Shown here piece after piece: positions 1-12,465 of a stretch of DNA of 64,000 nucleotides (positions are counted from its first letter, which is position 1; each line of letters begins with the position of its first letter). The notes under the pieces were generated by a model that saw only the letters and a program-made list of their open reading frames with translations, had not been told where the DNA came from and ran no database searches. Position numbers and translations under genes: made by a program. Location: the NCBI GenBank assembly GCA_030015575.1, contig JASDDO010000026.1:189683739-189747738 (forward strand). Direction: 5' to 3'. The stretch comes from Agapanthus africanus. Lineage: Eukaryota; Streptophyta; Magnoliopsida; Asparagales; Amaryllidaceae.

Positions 1-505
1 TACTTAGAACGTTATTAAACCACGGAAAGATCCAACACTTGGAAATTTCCTAACAGGGGAAAAGGTAGGTATTCATATCCAGTCGAACTTTTTAACATAT
101 TCAAAAATTATCCGGAAAAACACAGACGAAGTTAAACTTCCCGATCGAAACACGGAGTTCCCAATACAACCCAGAAAACTCAACTGTTGTGTATACATTA
201 AAATTACCCAGAAAACACAGGAGTTAATTATAAACATTACTGTCCAAAGTGGGGTCAAAGAATTAACAATATGGCCGCGGAACCGCCGCGCCACGTGGGG
301 TAAGGCCGCGGTTCCACGGCGGTTTGACGGAGTTAGGACTCCGTTTTGCACAGTAATTCATAAAAAACCCTGCTTAATTTTCTGCATATTTTTAATATTG
401 AAAAATCCACATTTTCAAAAATTGGACAGAGAGTGGTCTCGGATTAGGGTTTCGGGTTCGATCGGGTTTCTAACATCGTCTACTCATCGCATAAGGCTCT
501 AGCTA
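1..505 (-). mobile_element. Element H, internal 5' leader (rest lies left of the window)
   Basis: This is non-coding leader of a minus-strand Ty1/copia element whose body lies beyond the left edge. It matches the PBS-proximal leaders of E (about 11960-12465) and I (about 58650-59149) in order and spacing, including an AT-rich stretch and a GC-rich inverted repeat. No coding sequence is visible and none is expected this close to the primer-binding site. Confidence 0.85.
274..320 (-). other. GC-rich leader hairpin of H
   Basis: A GC-rich imperfect inverted repeat lies in AT-rich surroundings, with arms around GCGGAACCGC and GCGGTTCC. It is about 190 nt downstream of the PBS in element sense, the same place as the hairpins of E, I, A, D and C. 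Pairing is weaker here than in E. The role is unknown; a dimerisation or packaging signal is inferred. Confidence 0.6.
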
Positions 506-519
506 GGCTCTGATACCAC
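506..519 (-). other. Primer-binding site of H (initiator tRNA-Met type)
   Basis: The minus strand reads GTGGTATCAGAGCC directly next to the LTR end. This is the usual plant copia site for initiator tRNA-Met. It fixes the adjacent LTR as the 5' LTR and the element as minus-strand. Confidence 0.92.
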
Positions 520-2730
520 TGTAGGGTTCCAAGGCACACTAATGAGGTCTCACAAGGCATCAACCATGCCAATTTCAAATTTTACAAGTGCCGAGAAACC
601 CTAATATGGATTCGTTAACTAGAGATTAAGGCGATAACCGAACAAGTAAACAACTTTGCTATGAGTGAACGGAAAATACAACCTTTGTAGATCCGGTCCT
701 CCACCTCCAAAGCTCCGTGACGATGTTCCTTCGCTGTGATCATCGGATCTCAGACTCTAGTGTTGATTCCATCGGAGAAATGATCGGGCTAGGTCGTCGA
801 CTTCGATGCCGAAAATGATCTACGTCGAGGCAACTCAAGATCAAGCTCCAACTTCACCAAGTCATGAAACTTGTGAAGATAACACCCTATACTACTTGGC
901 AAGTGGTAGAGGATGAAGAAATAGGAAGTGGGTTCACTTTAGAATTGGATTTCTCACTCTTTTTCTCATTTCACCATTGTTGGTAGCAAGCTTCTTCATC
1001 TTGAAGAAGAAGAAGATGATAATATGATGAGTATATTAAAAATAGGAAATAAAATGATACTTATCATATTTACAACCATGGTTAAGTGTAGAGAATTAAC
1101 TAGGGTTTAGTTGAATGGTTAGGGTTAGGACATGAAGACAAAATGGTCACTTAGTCAAAGCTTCATGAAGCTTCAACAACAAAACAAACTAAGCCACCAT
1201 TTCATTTTTGCCCAAAATGAATTAATGAATAAATAAATAAATGAATAAGTAAGTAAATCAAAACCCTAACCATTAACATAACCATGGTTTAATTCTTTAC
1301 ACAAACCCAAGATTGCATGTATCATCAAACATGATACAAACAAGTGCACAAAAGTATATCATATATACAACATGTGTATTTCAAGTGTGAAAATCCATTT
1401 AAAGTGAACCAATACTAGTTAATGCAAAGTAATATATCAAATATATAATTATGAATTAAATCATTAAATCAATACTTGATTTAACGATCCGGTCATATCG
1501 CATATAACCGACTAATATCCAATGTATCGGCTTATCGAATCAATCCTTGATTCGATAATTAGGTTATATCGCATACAACCAATCGATACATTCATCGCGA
1601 GAATGGAATACGGTATCACATACACGCATTATTCTCGGTCTCTCATATATCTCATATGCGCTCCTATTTCGTTTCGCTTGAGCCAGGAAACCTCAGTGTA
1701 GGACTCTAAAGACTCGTCAATACGCCGGTAGCAGGTGATGATCATATCAAACACACACAAATTGCAAGCGGTCTGCTAAACGTAACGGCCACCCGGGTAT
1801 TGAGGGATCAGAAGATCGACGATCAAGCCCGCTCACACTCCTGTGAATCCAACCAGTAACACTTACCGTACAGTCCGGTCTGATCGTCTGATATGTCGCA
1901 TATTTCGTCTAGGGGTGGTAAACGTCAGACCCCAATAACTCGATAAGTCATGTCGATATGAGGTCTATAACAGTTCGAGAAACTACTGGTAACACTTACC
2001 AGTAAATCTCAACAACCCTGGCCAGGGATTTCCGGTTATAGCCAATCGAACACGGCGCAACATCAACTCCCTATACCGGGAGAGACGAATCCCCTCCTAT
2101 CGCTCATTGCCTCCATGTGACTCGGGACTGTACCCAAAAACCACCATTTTACACGCCCTCTTGGACGTGGTAAGGTGGAAATCAAAGCACAGTGGGAATC
2201 ACACAAGACTCTATGATGATCTCGAGTCAACAGACTACTCCATACCAGTGTCACCAGAGAACTGCCATCTGACGTAAGGTATAATACCATCTGGGAGTTC
2301 TCGGCGAGTCCGTCCAGTGTACCCAGTCTCCACTGAGCACACGTATATCATCTCTGATGTCAAACACCAATGGATATGGGATCATCCATCGCCCATCTGT
2401 ATGGGTCGAGAAGGTATACGCTAGTCTACACTGGTATATCGATGCCTCGTCTCGATACACCCACGACTAGGGACCTTGAAGGATGTACTTATAGACTACC
2501 ATGTCCCCACTAGTATCAACCGCATCATAGTCCAGGTAGTCAAGTACACATCCTAAGGGCTTTACCAACATGTAACAGAGAGACAATCAGTATACACGTT
2601 AGGGTAAAGAGTAACCAGATAGCATACTATCATGTCGAACAAGAAAGTCCTCCCTATATATGTCCCAGCATCCACTACAATATACATCCTATGTACAGTA
2701 ATGGCCTATAGGGCATACATATAACTAACA
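520..2730 (-). repeat. Element H 5' LTR
   Basis: A 2,211-bp LTR runs from TGTAGGGTTCC at 520 to AACTAACA at 2730, so it is TG...CA when read on the minus strand. It aligns along its length with the LTRs of E, I and A. The promoter-proximal end carries ATGCCCTA followed by an AGGCCATTA-like block, as in Angela/BARE LTRs. The right-hand target duplication should be AAGGG (2731-2735); its partner is outside the window. Small open frames inside are not credible genes. Confidence 0.92.
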
Positions 2731-4076
2731 AAGGGGGTATAGGGTTTTGGCAAGGTTTTTGAGATGGATCCTAGGGTTTAAGATGGAGGGAAGTGAGGAA
2801 GAAGAAGGAGAAGAAAAAAATGGTAGAGGGATAATGTGGTTGCCCCCCCTCTCTCCCCTTTAATCTCACCCACTCTCTCTAATTTACACTTTTGCCCTTT
2901 TGTCTTTTTTTTCCTTTTCTTTCCTCTTTTAAAACCAAATCACATAATACCCATAAAACAACACAAATGCGACAACATGTAACCAAATGCAACATGACAT
3001 GGTGCACTAGCCACGGAAAACTGTAAAAACACGGATTTGGCTTAATCGCGATTAGCAGTGCACTAATCGGGTTTTCATTTAAATTGCATATAATTGATTT
3101 TTTAAAATGCCAAATCCTATAAATATCTTTTTAAATGAATAAATCATTTTAATTCCCAATTATTTCACAATTATTGGTATATATTTGTACCCTTTTTCGA
3201 AAACCCCAATTTCGCAAATCGGGCAGTTTTCGGGAAATATATTATTTTAATATTAAATTCCAAAAATAATATTTTATATTTTCTGAAATGTTAAATCTTC
3301 TCCCCTTAAATAAATTCAGTCCCCGAATTTAAATTGAAACCCCCAAATTCTAAAACATTTAAACAATCAGATCAAATCAACGAGGCTGCGAAATCACGGA
3401 AGGTATAAAAAGCCACAGCGTATCGCGTGCGACTGAAAACGAATACAAACCCAAATCGAACTCCGTCAAGCATCTGCAAATCATCGGATTTGCACGCATA
3501 TCATCGGAGTTACAATGGAGATACAGATCTCAAAATCCCCAACTGAAATCCAATATGCACAGTCAAATACTATAATACATATATAGCATGTATCCTTAAT
3601 AAAATCTTAAAACTGAATGCAACATATGCAAAATCTTTTCTAAATTACCGTTCGATGCGTAACTCACGGCACAAGTGACGGACGCCCATTTGTAAAGTAA
3701 TAAATATACCTTCATATATGTTTTGATAAATATGCGTTCCGTCGTTCCCAAAATATCCAAAAGGTTTTCTTTTTGTAAACGTTCGTGTCGCTCACAGACA
3801 CGTAAGAAATAGCTAGTCTATAGCTCCTTTTTGAAAACCTTTTGGTAAGATTTTAATGCATGTAAAGTGCTCAGTACCGTCCTCAGATCAGTCCTCTTGG
3901 GCTACTACATGATATAGTGCCCATCATGAAAACAAAGTGCTCAAAAGCAAAATCAGCCTCAAAAGGCATATCAAACAATCCTGTGCATCCGGTGCGTACG
4001 GAAATCAAAATCCATGAATGTGCCATACATGGGCACAGAAACAAAATCTAAGTGCAACAGGTGTGCACGAAAACAC
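2731..4076. other. Older unassigned DNA hosting H and E
   Basis: This is the left part of the sequence into which H and E inserted; it continues at 14704-14823. It includes a purine-rich then pyrimidine-rich segment (about 2790-2930), AT-rich DNA, and a GGTATAAAAAGCC box at about 3401 followed by several copies of a TCATCGGAT/TCATCGGAGT motif (about 3480-3520). I recognise no coding region or LTR boundary. It could be a decayed retroelement or ordinary intergenic DNA. Confidence 0.6.
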
Positions 4077-4299
4077 TATAGGGTTCCTAGGCACACTAAT
4101 GATGTCTCACAAGTGATCAAACATGCCCAATTAAAAAATTTCATGTGCCTACAAACCCTACAGCGGCATCAGAGCCTAGCTAGAGCCTTAGGCGATGCGT
4201 AGACGGAGTTAGAAGTCCGATCGAACCGAAACCCTAACTCCAAAATGCTCTCTGTACATTTTTGTAATTCGTGGAATTTTTTAAATTAAAAATGCTTAC
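4077..4299 (+). repeat. Inverted PBS-leader and LTR tip fused to the 3' end of E
   Basis: Reading the plus strand: about 86 bp of LTR tip (TATAGGGTTCC through AAACCCTACA), then a PBS-like GCGGCATCAGAGCC, then about 120 bp of E leader in the opposite orientation to E, ending against its 3' LTR. The LTR tip is itself a foldback (AGGGTT...AGGCACA and TGTGCCT...AACCCT arms), and its loop is reversed relative to the leader. The target duplication encloses this segment, so it arrived with the element. A template switch during reverse transcription is inferred. Confidence 0.8.
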
Positions 4300-6524
4300 T
4301 GTAGGGTTCTTAAGCACACTAATGAAGTCTCACAAGTAATCAAACATGCCTAATTAAAAAATTTCATGTGCATACAAACCCTAATACGGATCGTTAACTA
4401 GATAATGAGGCGATGCAATGCGAGTAAACGAATTTAATACTAAAGTAAAGGGGCTACAACCATTGTAGATTCGGTCCTCCACCTCCATAGCTCCATGATG
4501 AAGTCTCCTCTCTGCGATCATCGGATCCCGGGCTCTAGCGTCGACTTCATCGGAGAAATGGGCGGGCTTGGTCGCCGGCTTCGATGCCGAAGATGATCTA
4601 CGTCGAGGCATCACAAGATCAAGCTCCCACTTCACCAAGTCATGAAACTTGTGAAGAAAACACCCTATACTACTCGGAAAGAGGTAGAGGATGAAGAAAT
4701 AGGAAGTGGGTTCACTTTAGAATTGGATTTCTCACTCATTTTGGCTAGTTGCCATTGATGGAGGCAAGCTTTCTTCATGTTGAAGATGAAGAAGATGAAG
4801 ATAATATGATAAGTTATTTTCTAATAGGAAATAATATGATAAGTATCATATTGCAACCATGGTTATGTGTAGAGAATAAACCAAGGTTAGGTGAATGGTT
4901 AGGTTAGGCAAAGAAACAAAAATGGTTGAACTTTTTCAAAGCTTCATGAAGCTTCAAGTAAATCCAAAAAGCAACCATTTCTTTTCTTGCCTTAAAAGGA
5001 AATAAACAAATAAATGAATAAATAAATAAACTAAATAATCAAGAGAAGATTAAAAAACCCTAACCATTCACTTAAACATGATTTAAACTAAACATACACC
5101 CAAACTAGCATGTATCATCAAACATGATACAATCTTGTGCACAAAAGTATATCACATATACAACTTGTGTATTTCAAGTGAGAAAATCCTTTTAAAGTGA
5201 ACCAATACTAGTTAAAGCAAAGTAATATATCAAATATATAATTATACATTAAATCATTAAATCAATACTTGATTTAACGATCCGGTCATATCACATATAA
5301 CCGACTAGTATCCAATGTATCGGCTTATCGAATCAATCTTCGATTCGATAATTAGGTTATATCGCATACAACCAATCGATACATTCATCGCGAGAATGTA
5401 ATAAGGTATCACATACACGCATTATTCTCGGTCCTGCACATATCTCATATGCGCTCCTATTTCGTTTCGCTTGAGCCAGGAAACCTCTGTGTAGGACTCT
5501 AAAGACTCGTCAATACGCCGGCAGCAGATGATGACCATATGAAACACCCACAAGCCGCAAGCGGTCTGCTAAACGCAACGGCCACCCGGGTATTGAGCGA
5601 TCAGAAGATCGACGAGCAAGCCCGCTCACACTCCTGTGAATCTAACTAGTAACACTTACCGTACAGTCCGGTCTGTTCGTCTGATATGTCGCATATCTCG
5701 CCTAGGGGTGGTAAATGTCAGACCGCAGTAGCTCGATAAGTCATGCCGACTTAAGGTCCATAACATTCGTGAAACTACTGATAACTCTTACCGGTATATC
5801 ACTGCAACCCTGGCCAGGGATTTCCTGTTATGGCCAGTCGAGCATAGCGCAACATCAACCCCCAATACCGGGAGAGACGAATCCCCTCCTATCGCTCATT
5901 GCCTCCATGTGAATCGGGACTGTACCCAAAAACCACCTGTTTGCACGACTCGGTAGAGCCATGGTAGGGTGGAAATCAAAGCACAGTAGGAGACACACAA
6001 GACTCTATGACGATCTCGGGTCAACAGACTAAGCTGTACCAGTGTCACCAGAGAACTGCCATCTGACGTGAGGTATAATACCATCTGGGAGTTCTCGGCG
6101 AGTCCGTTCAGTGTACCCAGTCTCCACTGAGCACCCGCATACCATCTCTGATGTCAAACACCAATGGATATAGGATCATCCATCGCCCATCACATGGGTC
6201 GAGAAGATATACGCTAGTCTACTCTGGAATATCGATGCCCCGTCTCGATATTCCTACGACTAGGAACATTGAAGGATGTACTCATGGACTACCCAGGCCC
6301 CACTAGTATGATCTGCATCATAGTCTTGGAAGTCGGGTACACATCCTAAGGGCTTTATCAATATGTAATCAGAGAGACAGAGAGTATACATGTTAAGATA
6401 AAGAGCAACCAGATAGCGCACTATCATGTCGAGCAAGAAAGTCCTACCTATATATGTCCCTGCATCCACTACAATATACATCAAATGTACAGTAATGGCC
6501 TCTAGGGCATACATATAACTAACA
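4300..6524 (-). repeat. Element E 3' LTR
   Basis: This 2,225-bp LTR is paired with 12480-14703 and bounded by TGTAGGGTTC and AACTAACA. By eye it differs from its partner at many scattered sites, clearly more than the A or I pairs do, so E is older than those two. It adjoins the polypurine tract at 6525. Confidence 0.93.
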
Positions 6525-6540
6525 ATCTCCCACTTGCACT
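6525..6540 (-). other. Polypurine tract of E
   Basis: The minus strand reads AGTGCAAGTGGGAGAT directly before the LTR start TGTTAG. This is the standard Angela-type plus-strand primer, and it is the same in A, D and I. Confidence 0.85.
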
Positions 6541-6579
6541 AGGGCCATCTGTAGCAGTAGTTGTAGTATCTAATACTCA

Positions 6580-7610
6580 ACCATCCCTTAAAAGTCTCTC
6601 TTTGGGAAAAGGCCTTTGTGAGTGGATCCGCCGTGTTGTCCTCTGAGTCTACTCTCCTAACCTCGATCACCCTGGAGATCAACTATCTCCATAATCAGGT
6701 GATGCTGCCTCAGAATATGTCTGGGTCACTGATGGGACGAGGGTTCCTGGGCCGAAGCCACACTTCCATTGTCATACAATGGTAGGAACCTAGATCATCT
6801 CATGAACCAATATACACCCAAACTGCCTCTTTGGTAGTATCTTTAATAGCGATGTTACCATCCTTTATCGTCTAGTTTGCCACGGTATCTAGCTTGGAAC
6901 TCTTCCAACATACCGTCCCTTTACTGAGGGTAAAGACAATGCCTGTGACTGACATTCAGTCGTCTTTATCACCCTGGAACCCTTCTAGTGATTCTCCCCA
7001 GGATCGATTGATACCATCTCACTACTATATACATCTAGTGAGAATTCTAGCATCCAATTAGATCTATCTCATAGATGAAAACTCAGGATTTAGGAGGTAT
7101 CACTTTGATCCTATTGGATAATCCTTATGATAAGCGGAGATTGACCGAGCGTAGTATAGGAAACTCTTTTCCTATCAAGAGTATGTTGTCCACGTACAAT
7201 ACGAGGATGACCACCTTACTCTCTACTACCGTTTTGTATATACAAGGTTCATCTACCATTTTGATGAAGTCAAACACTTTGACTACCACATCAAAACAGA
7301 CGTTCCAACTCCGCGATACCTGCTTTATCTTATAAAGCATCTTGTACACGTTTCCGCTGATCCCACTGTTTACGAAACCCTCTGACTGTGTACTTATAGA
7401 CTCTCTCTTCTAAAACATCATTTAGAAAAGCAGTCATGACACCCAACCGCCAGATATCGTAGTCATGGTATGCAGTCGTGGCAAGTAGGATCCGGATGGA
7501 CTTAAGCATAGTCCCTGGAAAAGATTTTATCATTATCCACGCCTGGTCGATGATGAAAACCTTTAACAAGTCTAGCTTTGAAAGTCTCAACTTTTCCATC
7601 TACACCAAGT
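6580..7610 (-). pseudogene. Broken reverse transcriptase and RNase H of E
   Basis: Remnants of the C-terminal half of copia pol. RNase H similarity lies at about 6580-6790, matching D at 16900-17090. Reverse transcriptase lies in two frames, about 7125-7349 and 7330-7599. The YVDD active-site box is changed to YVDN, which removes a catalytic aspartate. Near 7387-7395 the codons after VY carry one extra base compared with D (GTCTATAAGTACACAG against GTCTATATGGACCAG). The same insertion occurs in A and I. No functional product is possible. Confidence 0.85.
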
Positions 7611-7679
7611 AATCTTCTCAAGATATATTTGCTCCTGATAGGGATTTAACCCTTCAGATATAGTACCCAAAGTCCATAC

Positions 7680-8700
7680 TTTGTTGGTGTACATGGATTC
7701 CATCTCAGATCGCTAAGCATCCAGCCATTCTTACAGAGTCCCTACTCTCGATGACCTGCTCGAATCTAGTTGGGTCATCATCTCATGTTGCATTCCTCAC
7801 TCCCACTGTCATCGAGAAACCGAAGTATCTCTCAGGCGGATGAGGAACCCTACCAGATCGGCGGAGAGGCTGAGGTTCGTCAAGAACTATTGAATCCTTC
7901 GGTTCTGTCAAATCATCAGCCGCAGTTTTGTATAGCTGGAACCTTTCCAGTTCTACAGATCTGACATTGCCTCGATCTTGTCCGGATTTATCTTTTGACA
8001 CAGGCCGGACAATCCCAAATCTTAACTTACTTAAGAGATAGGCTCTTCCCATACCATATCTTATATGGAGTGGTAGGCACTGATTTGAATTGAACCCAAT
8101 TCAATAGGTATGCAGCTTCTCAAGTGCATAACTTCCAAAAAGGAAATAGGTAACGCAGTAGTACTCATCATAGAGCACACCTTATCATATAGGGTGTGAT
8201 TGCTCCGTCCCGATATACCATCGTGCTATGGTGTATACGGAGGAGTAATGCTGAGAGAGAATCTCATTCTCCTTTAGAATAGTTCAGGAATTCCATGCTC
8301 AAGTATTCTCCTCCTTGATCTCATCAAAGGACATAATACTTATACCCGTATTGGTTCTCTACTTCTAACTTATATTCTGTGAATATCTCAAAAGGTTCGG
8401 ACTTGTGTTTCAACAAGAACATATGTCTGAATCTAAAGAGATCATCAGAGAATGTAATGAAGTACAAAGAACCGGTCTTGGCACGTGTAGACAGTGGACC
8501 TACATACATCAACATGTATCATCCCAAGAGTTCATTAACTCTTTCTCTGTTTCCAGTAAACGGAGCTATGGTCATCTTATCTTTGTGACATGACTGGCGA
8601 GTTTCACAAGATGTAAATTCAAACTAATTTAAATATGCATCTTTATGTAACTCTAGCTAGTCGGGTCACATCGATCTGACCTAGTCTACATTACTTCAAG
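7680..8700 (-). pseudogene. Broken integrase and integrase-RT linker of E
   Basis: The linker (about 7783-8052) ends in a conserved copia stretch rich in PLRRSGRVPHPPERY. The integrase core is at about 8324-8515 with FITFSDDLFRF around the second catalytic aspartate. The first aspartate (HVDVC) is readable just upstream but in another frame, because one extra base lies near 8501. I has the same break near 55180. The enzyme would be inactive. Confidence 0.8.
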
Positions 8701-8829
8701 AAGGAATAGTTCAATTCTGAACTCTTCCTCTTATGTGTGTTCCGTATACTAAGAACTGTAGTTTGATTTAGAACGTCAATGCTTTTAGATAACGTGCCTG
8801 AACCGATCAACTTTTGATATAGGAAATGT

Positions 8830-9145
8830 TCAAAACATTATCCAACAATACAAAATTTTATCATTTCTTTACTTATAAAGAGACTGATATGATTTTGTAT
8901 ATCAGGTTCGGTATCTAATAGCATTTGTTCAGAATCAATGTATTGGTAATACAGGGTGACAGTGACCAACATACTTGGCTGCAACACTTGCCCCGTTTTC
9001 TGTCTCATGAAACTTATCACCCATTCTCAGTTTTCTACCCTTTTGTAGCCCTATGTAAAAGATTACATATTTCTGGGATCCTGATCCGGTATCAAATACC
9101 CAGGATGCAGAGGATACTGAGAAACAGTTATGTATAATGAACACA
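8830..9145 (-). pseudogene. Protease remnant of E
   Basis: A retroviral-type aspartic protease fragment with SWVFDTGSGS, the DTGS active-site box, at about 9090-9110, followed by a GDKF...ENGASVAA stretch matching D's protease. Upstream in element sense the Gag and zinc-knuckle region found in D is absent, replaced by only about 100 bp of unrelated sequence. Confidence 0.8.
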
Positions 9146-9773
9146 CCCGAAGGAGATGCATCATATGCACTTTCTTCGTTTGGGCGGCATAGGAATTCTG
9201 GTTTTCCCCTATTTCCTGCTCTGTCTTATAACAATTATAAGTTGGAGCGGGACCAACGTTCCCCAGCTCAGTATAACAAGCGGGTTCGGTCAATACATCC
9301 GTATTATTATCTTGATTAAGGCGTGATATGGTCGCTACCTGGAGAGAGAGAGAAGAAAACACTCTGCGTGCGCTCTTGCAAGATCAGATTGGTTATATAT
9401 TTTAGCTAATCAGGATGGCTCCCACTGTTTTTATCAAATCTTCCATCAAACCTTAAAAGGAAAGACTAGCCGGGATTAATTACACTCTACAAGTTCGCCA
9501 ATCTTTCAGCCAGGCCAGTATCGGTGCTTTGAGGGAGGTTCCCCGTGCTTTCGCACGGACCTAATTACAGTAAACCTCGTTTTCCCAGAGGCGTAACCCC
9601 GTTGACACCTTTCTAGACACCTACTTGATCGGCTAATTGTAAAGTGAAAAACTCTCCCAGGAGTAACAATTACTCGCAGTGGGTATCGGGATCCTACTAT
9701 CACATAGAAGGTATGCAATCTCATTGCAAATTTCAACACTTGAAACTCCTGATAATGGTTTTTACCCCTAGCA

Positions 9774-9978
9774 CCTATGACCTTGGCTAAGGTCAACAAA
9801 TCATAGGTACTAGTCAAGTTCTACCCGTCATTTCGTGATTAATTTGACCCACCCACATGACCCTTGGCTAAGGTCAACAAAGCCACATGACTGTCCTAAC
9901 TAATCGCATCATATGCGGTGTAGGAAGACATCACTTAACTACCGCACACTACGCCTCGGCTATGGTCGACAAACGTAG
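9774..9978 (-). other. Three-hairpin constant-loop array of E
   Basis: Three inverted repeats each enclose a similar loop (plus strand about CCTTGGCTAAGGTCAACAAA). Stems are CCTATGA/TCATAGG (9774-9807), ACATGAC/GCCACAT with wobble pairs (9855-9888) and CTACG/CGTAG (9949-9978). The positions match arrays in D, C, A and I, where stem bases differ in compensating pairs. Function is unknown. Confidence 0.7.
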
Positions 9979-10115
9979 CACGAATACTAAGTACTCTACT
10001 TCCTAAAATGACGGAGGGTTGCGAATGGTTTTTGTGAAAACCTTTAACGCTTTGAACCTGATCTCGTTGCGGAATCGAATAGTTTGTAAATGGAATGTTT
10101 TTTAGGCTTTTCTAG

Positions 10116-10380
10116 TTTTGCTAAAGGGGTCACTCCCGGTGAGGGGATCGTCGGCCCTTTCCTCCTCGAATGAGGTGCGGAATATATCATATATATCACT
10201 GTGCAAAGCAGAAACTATAGAAGCAATCAAAAACAAACCGAGTGTGTAGCATCTGCCAGTTATTGCTAAAGGAGTCACTCCCGGTGAAGGGATCTCGGTC
10301 TTTTCCTCATCGAATAAGGTGCAGGATGTTCTACAAGGAACACCGCGATGCAAAGCAAGAACTGTAGCTACCTGTTTTAT
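10116..10380 (-). repeat. Tandem leader repeat of E (two units)
   Basis: Two diverged units of about 140 bp each contain GTCACTCCCGGTGA followed by AGGGATC. Each unit is closed by an inverted repeat of TTTGCT/AGCAAA type. Equivalent pairs occur in A, I and C but not in D. Confidence 0.75.
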
Positions 10381-12237
10381 TTTGAAATTCGATTCCACAA
10401 CATCAATTAGGTTTATTTTCTTTCATTAATCTCATTAATGAATATCCCATCATTTAAATCTACCTAAACATCACAGATAAATATAACGTACGCTTATGCC
10501 ATCCGCATTCGCCTCGATGTCCCGTCTGCACCGTTAGGTTAGGTAACTAACGCCAGAGCGAGGCAGGGCTAGTGTGAGTGTAAAACATAAGCAACGTCTA
10601 TATAATATATCGTATATACTATATATAATATCTATCTGAACACATCACATGATCACATCACAGATAACGCAGCAGAAAATATCTTATGAAATATTGGATA
10701 TACTAGGACGTCCGTGTTTTCAATACGAGCCAGTATAAAACACGGATTCCACGGTCGCGATGAATAGCCAAACCCACACCCTAGACCCTTACGAGAGCGG
10801 CAAGCAACCCTACCAATTCTAGGGTTAGGAGACCCGGACTCGACTCCTCGAGATGGTCTCCCACTGGACCCTAGAACCCGGTTACTTGTGCTCCCCTCCT
10901 TGGGTCTATCCTAATGCGGAAAAGTAAATAATATACAAAAGGAGACATCATCCGCAACCTGGAAGTGCCCCAATAAAAGAATATTATATACAAGTTTTTA
11001 CATGAATGAAAATGAAAAACACTCATCTCACATAAAAAACCCCGGCTATTCGAACACGACGATCCAATATAACATATCCAGCAACACATAACATCACATG
11101 TCATCAACGTAAGTAAATATGCGCATCCCAATTGTCGTTGACATATAGCAACGAAACCGGAGATATCACATATTACACTTACGGTCACAGAAAAGAAAGT
11201 GTAAAACTACAACAGTTGGAATCCGCATCCTCTGTAGACATCGCATGCCTAGACCAGTGAATTCCTTAGACATCACATGCCTAACAATTATAAACCCCGC
11301 ATTTTAGTCTCATTATCGAAAACTCTTTTCAATATCAAGTCGGGCAATTCTACAGGATTCCCGACATTCTCATCGAATGCTCGTCGCAAACTTTAGTAGG
11401 CAGCTACACCCCCGATGCCGTCGACGAAGTGCACCAAAGTGGAACACCGCTGCCGCGAGCACCCAAACGGATGCTTTCGACGACGGGGTTCTCCTACAGT
11501 CACTTGGTCGGGGCTATGGAGTGAGGCTGTCTATTAAGTTTACCCGGCGAGTATCCGCGTACACTACGTGACTACGACGGACTTTTGATCGCATCAAAAT
11601 TCCGTGGCAACTGATCAAGTGAGACTAAACTGCTATGTTTATAACATTCATTCAGTTATCTCATAACTACTTGTGAATTCCAAATGTTGTATCACATTCG
11701 GATAAATAGAAAATGTTAAATTTTCTGATCGAACAATCGAACACCCAAGTTTTCCCGAAACAGCTCAACACATGAAATAAGTTTAAAAACATTCAGTTCA
11801 TGCCTCAGTACCAACGGTCCAGCCGTAGAAGGGTCAAGCCAACGCCTCACATGTGGCACGCCGTACTGCTCAAACCCTAATGTTCAAAGGGCAGTTCAAG
11901 ACGGTCACATAATCGAGTTAAGGTTTGTTGTCTTCTAGAGGGACCATCGTGTTACTTGCACTACTTGGAACATCATTAAACTACGGAAAAGTCCAACAAT
12001 TGGAAATTTCCCGGCAGGGAAAAAAGTGGGTATTTATATCCGGTCGAACTTTTTAACATATTCTAAAATATCCGGAAAACACATAGACAAAGTTTGATAA
12101 TCCGATCGAATCTACGAACTCCTAATACAACCCAGAATATTCAACTCTTGAATAAATATTAAAAAATCTCATAAAACTCAGCATTTAAATAAAGAAGTTA
12201 CTGTGCAAAAATGGTTGACTGAAGAGGCTAAATGGGC

Positions 12238-12277
12238 GCGGAACCGCCGCATTAGCCTGCTAATGCCGCGGTTCCGC
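12238..12277 (-). other. GC-rich leader hairpin of E
   Basis: A 19-bp stem with one mismatch and a 2-nt loop: left arm GCGGAACCGCCGCATTAGC, right arm GCTAATGCCGCGGTTCCGC. It lies about 190 nt from the PBS. It is the clearest member of a set present in all six copia leaders. Confidence 0.8.
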
Positions 12278-12465
12278 CGCGCTTTAGACACATCAATAGG
12301 TAATTTTTTCACCATAATTCTTAGAATTTCCTGCTGAATTTTTTAAGCATTTTTAATTTACAAAATTCCACGAATTACAAAAATGTACAGAGAGCATTTT
12401 GGAGTTAGGGTTTCGGTTCGATCGGACTTCTAACTCCGTCTACGCATCGCCTAAGGCTCTAGCTA

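Larger units (their letters stand above)
9300..12465 (-). other. Long non-coding leader of E
   Basis: About 3.2 kb lies between the PBS and the first pol remnant and holds no credible gene. Recognisable contents in element sense are a GC-rich hairpin (12238-12277), a pair of tandem repeats (about 10116-10340), a three-hairpin array (9774-9978) and an AG-rich stretch (about 9340). The same order is found in A and I. Short open frames in this stretch are not conserved between copies. Confidence 0.8.

Noticed and set aside
3395-3560. Possible host gene promoter (GGTATAAAAAGCC box)
   Set aside because: No open reading frame or splice pattern follows, and the stretch ends in retroelement sequence. 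Kept only as unassigned DNA.
4295-4299. CTTAC as target duplication of E
   Set aside because: It does not match the right flank AACAC (14704-14708). The exact match lies at 4072-4076, outside the inverted segment.
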